From positions 248,001-312,000 of the forward strand of contig CM074767.1 in NCBI GenBank assembly GCA_037355855.1: a stretch of 64,000 nucleotides of DNA. Reading direction: 5' to 3'. The DNA comes from Pseudo-nitzschia pungens (lineage: Eukaryota > Bacillariophyta > Bacillariophyceae > Bacillariales > Bacillariaceae). Made by a program: the position numbers and the translations under genes. The notes beneath the pieces are model-generated. The model ran no database searches, was not told where the DNA came from, and saw only the letters and a list, made by a program, of their open reading frames with translations. This document shows positions 10,359-20,999 of the stretch, in pieces (position 1 is the stretch's first letter; each line of letters opens with the position of its first letter).

Positions 10359-11424
10359 ACGAATATTTTTTCTTTTGGAATGCCTTCTGTGGATGGCTGG
10401 ATCGACGATTGGTGCCTGTAGGATTCGACTACTGATGCTGCTGCTGCTGCTGCTGCTGCTGCCACGGTTTGACTCGGTATCGTTGGGATTATTGTTATAT
10501 TTATGGTTCTTCTTGGTCTTGTGATACTATGCCGAGCTGGAAAACCTTGTTGCGGTGCCTCCTCGATCATCGGTTGGATCCAGTCGTTTCGTCGTCACAC
10601 ATAGTTTTCGGTCGATAATAATTCACTCGTCGTGATGATTGATTCGATTCGTGCCAGACCTCGAAAGTGGGCGCAACGCATGAGCTTCGACAAAATATTA
10701 TCTCGCCCGGCTCGAGAGGCGACGAAGGCACACATTATGGTCTGTCAATCAACCGTTTGACCCAATTTGGTGTCTTGTGATTGATTACGGTTAAGGTTAC
10801 TGTACCCTCCAACTCTAGTGGACATATTCTGATACCCTCAACAAACTACAAGTAAGGTTACTACACATACGGTAGTACTGACAATAAATACCTGAATCAC
10901 TTCCGTAAGATCTTACCGTAGTACGAAGTCGTATGAAGCATTAACCTTAATCAATCAATCGACGCTCAGGTCTCAATTTTTTGCCATGGGCAATAATACC
11001 GGGTACATCATTATTAGTAGTAGTTTATTGTTGTTCGGACGTACTGGTACCGGTACCGGTACCGTATGCATCCTGACCTATGATTCAACGTCGAGACAAA
11101 CGTACAGTTAAGTGTTTTTCCTCAATAAACAGCTAAGCCTTAAGGTATTTGTCTGCTAGTTTGTGCCAAGGTGTGTGTTGGGTGTTGTTGTTTGTTCGTT
11201 CATTCCTTCGTCTGGGATTGAAACCTCCGGAAAGACGACAAGAATACCAGTTGGATTCTCGACGTCCCGGAAGACCTTCGGTGGTTCCCAGTCCGAATTC
11301 CAAATAGAAATATACGATAGTGGTATGGGATCAGGTCGTAGGAGAATACGAGTGCGATTACTTGTACCGTAAGGAAGAGGTCCGGTAGAGTTCCTCCTGT
11401 TTCGGTGGGACGAACCGAGAACGA
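10359..11424. other. divergent intergenic region with AACCTTAC-type motifs
   Basis: Shared upstream region of the binding-protein gene and the sulfotransferase gene. A (CTG)n tract lies at 10436-10461. GTAAGGTTAC-type motifs occur at 10791-10800 and 10851-10861, and GGTACC repeats at 11047-11062. No gene recognised. Confidence 0.5.
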
Positions 11425-13097
11425 ATGGTGCAGCAACGGAAACCCGAACATTGCAGCAGCCATAGCCATAGCCATAGCCATGTCAATGTCAATGTCGATG
11501 TGCATGCCGACAGCGAGCAGTCATATTCGCATTTGCAGTCGCATTTGCAGTCGCGGAGACACAACAACAACAACAACAACAACAACAGAAAAGACCGTGG
11601 CGAGCGCGATCGATTCGTCGATGTTCTGTCGTACTCGAAGGTGCTTTGTGTATTGCAAGCGGTGGTAGTCCTGTGTGGATTCGTTCTGGCGGGATTGGCG
11701 GTGTTGGGTTTGTCGCACACCCCTGCTACCCACGATAATAGCAGCAAGAGCAACAGAAACAACTACGAAGATCGAAGCGGTGGTTTCTCGTCGCCTCGCC
11801 AGCAATCGGGCCAATTCTACGATGGATCCAATGCGATTCGTGCGGAACCACCCTCAGCCCCATTGAACGGACGCATCGAAGACAACCGCGAGCTTTTACA
11901 CCTCAGTGGCACCATCTCATGGAAAAAGAACAAGAACCAGCAAAATAGCAGTGCGGAATATCACACAGGGAAGAACAAACCCTCACGCAACAGAACATCA
12001 TCCTCCCTGATGTGGGACGAACTAGACGCGGGAAGCCTCTTTTCGGTCCACCGCAAAATGCTCGGACCACCCAAGATTGTTCCGGAACACCTGCCTCTCC
12101 CCATTTTCGTGCTGAACCTTCCAAAGAGCGGAACGACCACCATCCATCGGTACTTTCAGTGCGGGATGGGCGACCTCTTTACCGTTCACCATAGCTATCC
12201 CGCAAGGTATTTGTCACTGAAAGTTCCCAGGAACCTCTATATGGTGGCCACCTGCATGGGGCACAACTGGATCTCGGACCGGCCCCTCGTGGAGGGATGC
12301 GGCGGTTTTGCCGTCTACACAGATGCGGGGGGAATCGTCCGGGATCGCATCGGTGACGAACGGGTGGTCCTGGACTCGTACGAGTATGACAAAGGGACGA
12401 CCCGCAATACTACTGGAGGCCGCTTCCGAAAAAGCGGTCAGGCTCCGCAGTTTTTGCTTTTATCCCGGGGTCCACGCCCTGGAGAACATTGCCAAACACT
12501 ACCCGCACGCCACCATTTTGCACCTGCCGCGGAACGCAACCGACTGGGTCCGCAGCTCGGAACACTGGTCCGAAGCCAACATCAACAGGAAACGACAACA
12601 ACACCGCGAACGGTGGTCGAAGCAAGCGGAGCCTCTTGCACCGGTACGATAGCAAGTGCGACGCATTTGTACCGAACGCGACGCTTGCGCTAGCGCAAGT
12701 ACGATCACAAAACCGCAAGGCATCGAGATCGCGATCGCGGGCGCGATCGCGGTCTCGAGAGGAATGGGCCCGCTGGTACCGAGAGGACTACACGGTACGG
12801 ATCCGGCGGTTCGCGGCGGACCATCCCACCCTCACATACCTGGAGAGTCCCCTGGAGGACCCGGAAACCCCCCTGCGATTGGAACGCGCCACGGGCATTT
12901 CGGCCGCCGAGTGTTTCGGGCACCACCTGAAGTCATCCCTCCGGAGCGAGCACGTGCAGCGACAGAAGCACGATGGACGAGGACGAGGACAAAGACAAAG
13001 ACAACCAATACGAATGCGACCACAATCACAACCACAACCACAAAAACGACCACGAACGGACTTACGCAGCGAGGATGGATTGTTGATGGATTCGTAG
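11425..13097 (+). CDS. Golgi-type sulfotransferase, with two +1 frame breaks
   Basis: Type II membrane architecture: a His/Asn-rich cytosolic head, one membrane segment at about residues 73-96, a low-complexity stem, then a sulfotransferase domain. The 5'-phosphosulfate loop is PKSGTT at residues 233-238. A second conserved block, ILHLPRNATDWVRSSEHW, fits the 3'-phosphate (PAPS-binding) region. Such enzymes transfer sulfate from PAPS to glycans in the Golgi. The reading frame moves forward by one base twice: near 12391-12396 (AAAGGG; joining ...SYEYDKG to RPAILLE...) and near 12628 (GCGGAGC; joining ...WSKQA to SLLHRYDS...). Removing one base at each gives 557 codons including the stop at 13095-13097. 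The C-terminus is Arg/Gln-rich low complexity. Either the assembly has two extra bases or the gene is a recent pseudogene; conserved motifs on both sides of each break favour the former. Confidence 0.8.
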
Positions 13098-15142
13098 TCT
13101 TTCTTCGTTGCGAACCAAGGCCGGGGTGGGAGCGCCACCGCGAGGAAGCCAAGCCGAACCGAGTCGAACCGAGTCGAGTCGAGTCGAGTCGAGCCAAGTC
13201 AACCCAGTTCAGGTTCCCGGAAGCGCGCTGCAGAGAAAAACAGGCCAAGACCCTTCGATACAGGAACCACGACAGGCCGCACCTGCGAATGTAACTGCTC
13301 TGCAACTGCAACTGCAACTGCGCTGCATACGAGAGCACCCCTTCGGACTCGAACGAGTCGACGCGTGTCGTGGACAAAGAGATGACGGGAAATCGGAATT
13401 GAACTCGGTCGCGAGACAGCCATTCCACACCGACCAACCATCACCAGAAGTGTAGTTGGTCCCTTTGCGAACAACGCAGAATAATCTTAGACGAATGGAT
13501 CGATTCACCACCGCCACTTCTACCACTTCTACGAACTTCACGACACTAAGAACAGATACGGTAACTAAAGTAGAACAACCTTTCCTTCTCCACGGAACAA
13601 AGAAAATGATGAATTTGTAACAGTTCCAGAGTCTGAACTTTTCGTTTGTTTTTTGGGAAGGTCATATATGTTACGGTACGGGTATCTGCGGAAACCGTAT
13701 ATGGGACTGGAGTCATACGACGCTGCCACGATTTTTCCAAGACCATTCGCACCATCTCATAGTTATTGCACTCCAAATGGTGTACCATAATAATATGCAT
13801 CTTGACTGACCTGCTCGCCCCGATATTTTGTGAATCGCATATTATGAAATACTACAGTAGTAATACAAAGTACATCATTTTGTGAGTTCACACATCAGGT
13901 CGAAACTATCATTCCCGACTGCTGGTACGAGTAACCTTACGTGTACGTGTGAAGAAAACTACGCGTTCTTCACTTCCCAAATCTGCAAAAACTGTGACTA
14001 AGTGCGATTCCTAATTACTGTAAAATCTTACTACGTAAGGTCACTTCAGTTCCCTGCGGTATCAACTCCTCTACGACAGTTAATCATTTTTGTCCATAAT
14101 ACTCCAATTGAAACAGATCACGTTTTTTCTCCGCTAAAGAATTGCCGGTCAGTTCGTTTTCATTGTAAGCGTCCCCTCACGCGGTTATCCAACCTTACTC
14201 GTCACATCATCGTTTGATGACAACATTCTGAAAGTCAATCCCAAATTCGGTTCTCTACCTTTTAAGGTACTTTGTTTTTTGATGAGAGAAAAACAATTTT
14301 GGGTTCCACAGTCGAGTGTTCGATGTTAAAACTTGTTTTCTGCTTATCACTCGCAAATTCATACGCATTTACTTCTCTACGAGCGCACAAGTTACCGGTA
14401 GTAATCCCACATCTCGGCAGGCCCTTCGGTTTTTGAATAGAGCAATACTATAATTATAAAAATTCTACAATTTGAATTGCCCCAACGTGAGATATGACGT
14501 CAACAGATTCGATGGCTCTACAAAAGAACGAAGTAGTACTTCTATTTCATGTGTTTCGAACCATTCGCTTACACCTTTGTCAATTATAATAACTTGGGTA
14601 TTATTCTATGGAAGATTTCTAGATACCGGTATCGTAAAGTAACATAGAGGTAAACCTTGTGTGCAAGCCTCCCAGTAATCTTACGTACGAGTAGGCAATT
14701 AATTTTGGCTACACGTACGATGTTGTTAGACCCATTCATTAGTTAATTAGTTTTGGCTGGGCGTAAAGTGTCAATCAACTCATTCGATCCCTTTACTTCA
14801 TTGAAGTTCGAAGGGCATTAACGAGTTTTGGTTCCACTTACTTTTGTTGAAGCCCAAGAGGAATCAAAATCATACTAACAAGGTACAAGTACTAGTAACA
14901 ACAATTCTCCTTATGATTTTAATTTTTTCAGAGTAATATGGCTCAGCTCTGTAGTTTGGATGGATTGATCACCAAAAAATAGTATTTCTTCTATCGCCAA
15001 GGTTGCCCTTGACGTGTTGCACATTGTGCTTCGACCTTGTGTTGTTTACACCGCACTTCGTTGTCGATCGGTTAGGAAAAGATACGACAAGACAGGAGTC
15101 CACAGACCGGAGCCGACAATCGTCAAAAGCGGCCTGCCGAGC
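13098..15142. other. intergenic, nothing recognised
   Basis: About 2 kb. A CGAGT pentamer tract lies at 13160-13195, a GTAACCTTAC motif at 13931-13940 and a GTAAGGTCAC variant at 14033-14042; otherwise AT-rich unique DNA. No gene or RNA seen. Confidence 0.55.
13160..13195. repeat. CGAGT/CGAAC pentanucleotide tract
   Basis: Direct five-base repeats in the 3' flank of the sulfotransferase gene. Confidence 0.75.
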
Positions 15143-17848
15143 ATGGCGTCTCGTCCTCCTCCGTTCACGGATCAAAAGAACAATCGGTTCACTTTCTTCG
15201 GAGCTACGCTTGGGCAGGACCTTCGAGACAGCTACGCGACGACCGCCACGAATGATGCTGGCACAAGCAGTGCCCAATCCCAAACAACCAGCACTAAAGG
15301 CAACGGCGATCCTTCCACAACACCACCCGATGCAGACAACAATGGACAGAGCGATCAACACAACAACCCTCGGTTAGACCAACGTGGAATAGAACATTCA
15401 CGTTCGTCCCTTTTCCCTTTCGCACAGGAAAGCGGCACATATTACGATCTGACAACGCGAAATCCCCCGGGTACCTTATTCCGCGACTACAATGTTCCCA
15501 TCATGGGTCTGGCACATGATGCGGTTTGGAACTCTACTCCGTTCGGAACAACTCAGCGGAGGTCCAGTGCCCCCTCCCACATTGAGTTTCAAGGTTCAAA
15601 TCCTCGCATCAACGAAAGCAATGATGCTTTTTCTACAACAACACAAGGTACGAGCGCTGCTGGAACCAACCCGACTGCGAAAAAATCCAACGAATTTGGG
15701 GCAGCTCGCAGTCTGGCTTCATCGCTGTGGGATACGCCATCCTTCCATGAGGTCAAGAACAAAAAGGGTATTGGTATAAACAAAACAAGGCCCCAGGACT
15801 TTTCTGACTTTCCAAACGAAAAATATGGTATTGATGTACCTGATACTCCAGTGAAAAGAAACATATTTGACAGCGTCGAAGAGGGATCTCAATCAAACAC
15901 ATACCAAAACAACACTATGGGCCGGTTGAATTCGGGGGATATCGGGGATGACAACGTCCAGTCACAAATTGGCAGTTCTGAGAACACCATCACTAACAAG
16001 GGAATCATCAGCAACGATACTAGCACTTCGACCAAAAGCAGCATCAACGATCCGGAAGTGGACCAAATCACCCAAAAGATGTCGGAGGTTTGGGATTGGT
16101 TCCAAAAACAAGCAAGGCACTACGAATACAAGAACGATCAACCAGAGGGCAGTTTGTTCAAGAACTCTCCCCTCATCTTAGAGCACACGGCGGCGGCGGA
16201 AAAGCTCTGTGCGCGAGAAATGTTTGAAATGAACGTCAACGAGCGAGAGGCCATCAGCAATGAGATCCACGGCGTCGGGAATCGCTCGGTGGAGGAAAGC
16301 CCGGCCCTCGTCGCTTCTGCTCTGTCGGCGCTGCGCGAGGAAATCGACCAGCACCTCGACAAAGAAGTCCTAGATCAGGGAGGACGTGCTTCGTTGCTCT
16401 TCACCAAGGACGCTCACAAGTGGGGCATCTCCAACCTGCAGAGCGTCTACATCCAGTCGGATGAATTCCGGATCCGATTTCTTCGGAAAGCCTTCTTTGA
16501 CATCCAAGATGCTGCCATGCACTATTTTCGATACCTTGACCTGATATACGACTTTTTCGGGGACGAGGCCCTCCTGAGGCCACTCTACCTGACAGACCTC
16601 ACCCAGCGAGAAATCGAATACTTCAAGCGCGGTCAGCAGCAGCTATTTCCCTCCCGGGATCGATCCGGTCGGCGGATCTACGCATTTGTAGGCTGCAACA
16701 ACACCAAATACACCCTCCAGGAAAAGTACCGGGTCATGACATATCTTTTCGATGTAATGGCCCAGGACGAGACGACTCAAAAACTGGGACTCGTCATGCT
16801 GGCCATGATTCAGCGGTCAGGCAAGGTCGATGCCGGCGGCGATGCCAACCCGCGATTCTTTCGGAGGGCCCAACTGGCTTGCCCGGTACGGTGCTCCGCC
16901 TTTCACTTGTGCTTTCCGGAGAGATTGGCTTCTCACCTGGTCCAGGCAATTGTCGTGTTTTTTATCGAGAAGAAACTGCGATCCATCATGAGGTACCACC
17001 ACGGGTCGACAATCGAAAACAGCTACCACCTTTGTGGGTACGGGATTCCCCCTGCGGATGTTCCCATGACGCCGAGCGGTAAGGTCAAAAGCAAAAACGT
17101 CACCACTTTTCTCAACGCCCGGGAAATTATTGAGACGGTCCAGAAGGAGCAAGTGGAAAAGTGCGCCCACAACCCCAGCACGTGCGGTCGTAACCGGAAC
17201 TACCAAAGAGAGGGAACACCGGGATCGAGTCCATTTGGGAGCAGCAGCAGCAATACCTGCGTTTGTACACGATGCTTTCGGATCACGGTGCACTCCGTCG
17301 TTGAGTGCCCCGACCTTCACTGCGTCATCTTCGGGGACAAGAAGATGTTCGACCACCACGGGAACTTCCATTTTCGGAAATTTCTTCGGGACATGGAACA
17401 GAAGCGATCGGAACGAATCCAAAACTTTGACGAAACCGTTACGTCGGTAGCAAACTTTGTCGACGACTCCATCAAGGAGGCAAAGACCCGCTTTCGGTTT
17501 TACAGCTACAAGCGCACGCAGTCTCTGTACAAGGAGTTGACCGACGCCGACGAGCTTCACCGTAGGGTCCACCTTTTGCTGAGGGACTTGCGAAAGCGGT
17601 CCCGGGTGGCAGAGGTCATGAGCAGTGGTGAGAAGCCGCACGGGGATGCCTCTTCGACGGCCACTACACACAAGACCAATGACGACGACGATGCACAAGA
17701 GTTGCAACAAGCGGACGGATCATCGATCCTGGGACGGAACATCTCGCACAAACGTACCAAAACGTCGAGGGAAGACTCCTCCCCCTCGTACGTCCTGGGC
17801 GTCAATCCCACCCAGCGAGAAGGATTCAGACCATTTTGCACTCGCTAG
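15143..17848 (+). CDS. CRAL-TRIO (Sec14-like) protein with a DUF6824-like C-terminal domain
   Basis: 901 residues from the ATG at 15143; the frame is open slightly upstream but has no earlier ATG. Residues 1-310 are Ser/Thr/Asn-rich and probably disordered. From about 345 the diatom CRAL-TRIO lead-in CAREMFEMNVNEREAIS appears. It is followed by the N-terminal helical part (DEFRIRFLRKAFFDIQDAA near 440) and the lipid-binding core (RGQQQLFPSRDRSGRRIYAF onwards, to about 650). After a basic linker, residues ~725-820 hold CVIFGDKKMFDHHGNFHFRKF and a helix ending RRVHLLLRDLRKR, which resembles DUF6824, a domain abundant in diatoms and often guessed to be regulatory. The protein may couple phosphoinositide or lipid binding to a nuclear function, but that is inference. 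No intron, no frame break. The tail is acidic, then KRTK-rich. Confidence 0.82.
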   Translation: MASRPPPFTDQKNNRFTFFGATLGQDLRDSYATTATNDAGTSSAQSQTTSTKGNGDPSTTPPDADNNGQSDQHNNPRLDQRGIEHSRSSLFPFAQESGTYYDLTTRNPPGTLFRDYNVPIMGLAHDAVWNSTPFGTTQRRSSAPSHIEFQGSNPRINESNDAFSTTTQGTSAAGTNPTAKKSNEFGAARSLASSLWDTPSFHEVKNKKGIGINKTRPQDFSDFPNEKYGIDVPDTPVKRNIFDSVEEGSQSNTYQNNTMGRLNSGDIGDDNVQSQIGSSENTITNKGIISNDTSTSTKSSINDPEVDQITQKMSEVWDWFQKQARHYEYKNDQPEGSLFKNSPLILEHTAAAEKLCAREMFEMNVNEREAISNEIHGVGNRSVEESPALVASALSALREEIDQHLDKEVLDQGGRASLLFTKDAHKWGISNLQSVYIQSDEFRIRFLRKAFFDIQDAAMHYFRYLDLIYDFFGDEALLRPLYLTDLTQREIEYFKRGQQQLFPSRDRSGRRIYAFVGCNNTKYTLQEKYRVMTYLFDVMAQDETTQKLGLVMLAMIQRSGKVDAGGDANPRFFRRAQLACPVRCSAFHLCFPERLASHLVQAIVVFFIEKKLRSIMRYHHGSTIENSYHLCGYGIPPADVPMTPSGKVKSKNVTTFLNAREIIETVQKEQVEKCAHNPSTCGRNRNYQREGTPGSSPFGSSSSNTCVCTRCFRITVHSVVECPDLHCVIFGDKKMFDHHGNFHFRKFLRDMEQKRSERIQNFDETVTSVANFVDDSIKEAKTRFRFYSYKRTQSLYKELTDADELHRRVHLLLRDLRKRSRVAEVMSSGEKPHGDASSTATTHKTNDDDDAQELQQADGSSILGRNISHKRTKTSREDSSPSYVLGVNPTQREGFRPFCTR

Positions 17849-20800
17849 CTCGACACTTTCACGCTAACTATTCACTTACCAACCAATAGCTAAAGGTAAA
17901 AGCTAAACCAAACCATATCGAATGATACGACGTATGGAGGATGAATGAATCAATCATTGCCTTGTTTGGCTCGGCGATTCGTAGCGCGCTCGTTCTCTCT
18001 TTTCAACCAATATTGACTTGTGGGTCGTTCTTGAACAGCTCGTGTGGATTGCTGACTGCCAAGCAACGTGCTTCTGTTCTGCTGCCATTCCAATGCAATG
18101 CAATGTGATGCGATGCCATGCACCCTTCCTTCTAAACCTCATCAGGAAGTTGGATTGTTTAGCTGCACTTTGTTGGAGACTATGAACTATCGGTCCGTGC
18201 GGTGTGGGAACCGAGTTCAACCAACACCTGCCTTACACCAGTGATTTCCAGTGCCATACGTAAGGAAGCATGTCCAATCTACCGGTAGTTGCAGTTGGTT
18301 GTGGGGATTCATCTTCTTACTGCGGAATTTTGTGGTTATGTATTTTGTATTTCGAACCATGTGCCCAGAATATTGTCATCATTCTTTTTTTCCCCTGTTT
18401 CTCTCCACAAATCCAATAGTTTTCTCCCCTTGCGTCCCGAGTTGGACCACTAATACTTTTGCTTTCGGCGTGCTCGCATTGCATGTATCGCCCATTGCAA
18501 TTCGTTCATATGGCATCTCATTTTTTGTTATTGAGGCATATGGTTGGGGCATTGAAAGAATCCCAAGGCCTACTCAACGCACGCCAACAAATCCATACCT
18601 ACGAGTAGTAGGGGGTCGGGCCTAGTCCCAAGTACGAACTTTCGTCATGCTTTCTCCATCGGGGAAACGTGATCCTCTAGTAAAAGTAAACCTTACCGTA
18701 CGGTGCCTTCTACCATTGGATCAAGCCAAACAGAAATAACGAATGGTCCTCTCGAGCTCCAAAAATAATGATGTTCCCGGAACAAGCGAAGCAACCCAAG
18801 GAAAAACCCAGTGGTAGGAATTACTCTCATCCCAATATTTCTCCTAGCAAGGAAGCTTCTTCTTCTTCTCGCTTGTTTTGCCAAGAACTGGTGGATTTGT
18901 GTCAATCTGCTGGTGCTCTTGCCCTCGTGAATTCTTGATGTTGCCACCACCAATCCTTCCACTACCAGGAGGGTGCTGTGAAATTGGTGGTGCCATGTTC
19001 CAAAAATCCCACCATACCACTCCAATTCCACCCTATTTTGTTTCTTGTTGTTGATGATTTGGGAGAAGGAGGTATTCAAGCAGATAGCAAGAACACCCAG
19101 AAACCCAGCACTACTACTAGAAATACTGTTGCTGCCTCCTCTCATGATCCATGGATTCTATCAGCAGGACTACTACTAGTAGGTGCTTGGGACACCATCA
19201 GTAAGAAGGAGGTCTCATCTTGCCAGGCAGTATTGTCCCTAGGAATCCTCTCATTGGAGGAGCTGTAAGATGTTGTGCTGTGGGGGACGAAAACTGCTAT
19301 AGTAGGGTGATTTGGTTTCTTGTACAAGGAGAGGGGGTGCTGTTTTGTTACTATTACTAGTACTACTACTAGTACTACTAATGATGCAGAGTTCAAAAGT
19401 TTGCTGTACGTAGTAGGCAAGGCAGTACGGCGTTACCCATGACGTACCGGTAAGGGAGATTACGACTTGGCGCGGGATGGAGATGGTTGATTCGCTGTTG
19501 ATCCGATTCTTCTATCATTATTGTTACTACTAGTATTACTTCGTATTTATTTCTTCGTATTCACGAAATACAGTAAATTTTAAGCCTTAGTGAATACTAG
19601 TAATTTTTGATTGACTAACTTCCTTTCTTGTACTGTGTTTTGCCATTCCCATCCACAACTCCGACGAGACTCACCGACCGGGCAGTAAGGTTACCGGTAT
19701 GTGAATAGTGAATGCGTAAATTACGTAAGTTACCACGAATCATCAGCGAATGATGTGTGTCTCGGTTTTCATCTTTTGAAGCACTTCTTGGTCCGCGCCA
19801 AAATTTGTTTTGGCGGTTTTGAAAAAATGAGAACCCTTTCACGAACCGAATTTCATCGGTAGGGATTTTACGTACATAATACTTACGCACTACGTATATT
19901 CGACAAAAGGATAACTCCTGCAAGACTTATAGATCGATCCGTTGAGAGGCAAAGTGACGTTCTGGACTTGGAATTGAACGATCGGATCGGATTCCGGTCT
20001 CCTAACGGGAGGAAGGAATTCACAGCGGATTCGCCAATGCCCGGCGGGCGCAAATATTTGTTTGTAGATAGTATGATATTATTGCGGAAGCTCGAAATTG
20101 TTTCAGTGGACTTGCGTTCCATCCAAGAACGTAAGATTACCGTACCGTACGAACGAATAAATGACACGCACGTTCGCTATGAGAATGAATCGATTAGCAC
20201 ACTGAATTAATTAATTAATTACTCTACACGCAGTACAGGTACACGTACCGCTACACATGCATTGTATCGCTCTAGAAGTGCCATTCCAGTGGCCGTAATC
20301 GCCGGGCACACCGTAACACATGCCGAAGAACACCGCAAGCACCCCTACTACGTAAGTAAATATGGGGGTGTTATCGATTCGAACAGTAAGGAATATACGA
20401 GTATGGGTGTCTCGACGGAGCTCGCGTTGCTCTTTCGTTCACTCACCACCCCATACGGTAAGTACGAGTAGCGACTACAGTGCGTAATCTGATAATACCA
20501 TCTCAATCAACGAGAGCCACTACCGTTACGGTAGCACGACGCCATGTGTTTCCAAACGAGTTTCTTTTTCCTTTTTTCTTTTTCAATTTAAAAATACGAA
20601 CAAATTACGGTTTTTGGCTGAAGTGTGGATGGAACACTACGAGAACAGTGACTCTGAGAACGAACAAACCCCGCCAAGAAGCATTTTCGTTTTGATTGAT
20701 GAGATAGCAACAACAACAACAGTCCGCGGTTTCGGTGATTTCCGGAGTTGAATTGTAGTCTCCTGCTTCTGCGCTTCGACAATTCCCTTTCTCGGTTCCG

Positions 20801-20928
20801 CGGAGCAGATAAGTTTGATTCGAGCCGGAAGGAACAGGAACTCGAACTTACTAGGCGTCCGAACGCAATCAACCGCAGTCACTGTCATTGTAGGAATCCT
20901 TCTAGTGGACGGTGCGAGAACAAACCGA
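17849..20928. other. intergenic, ~3 kb, motif-rich, no gene recognised
   Basis: Contains an ATGCA-type pentamer tract (18091-18120), GTAAACCTTACCGTACGGT at 18686-18704, GTAAGGTTACCGGTA at 19685-19699, an ACTAGT-rich tract at 19345-19385 and ATTAATTAATTAAT at 20205-20220. Open frames are short and lack domains. Confidence 0.5.
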
Positions 20929-20973
20929 TCCAGTCCAGTCCAGTCCAGTCCAGTCCAGTCCAGTCCAGTCCAG
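20929..20973. repeat. (CCAGT)9 pentanucleotide microsatellite
   Basis: Nine perfect copies of CCAGT ending 27 bp before the chosen ATG of the next gene, so probably in its 5' UTR. Confidence 0.95.
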
Positions 20974-20999
20974 AGTTGTCCTGTCCAATCCCATTCACA

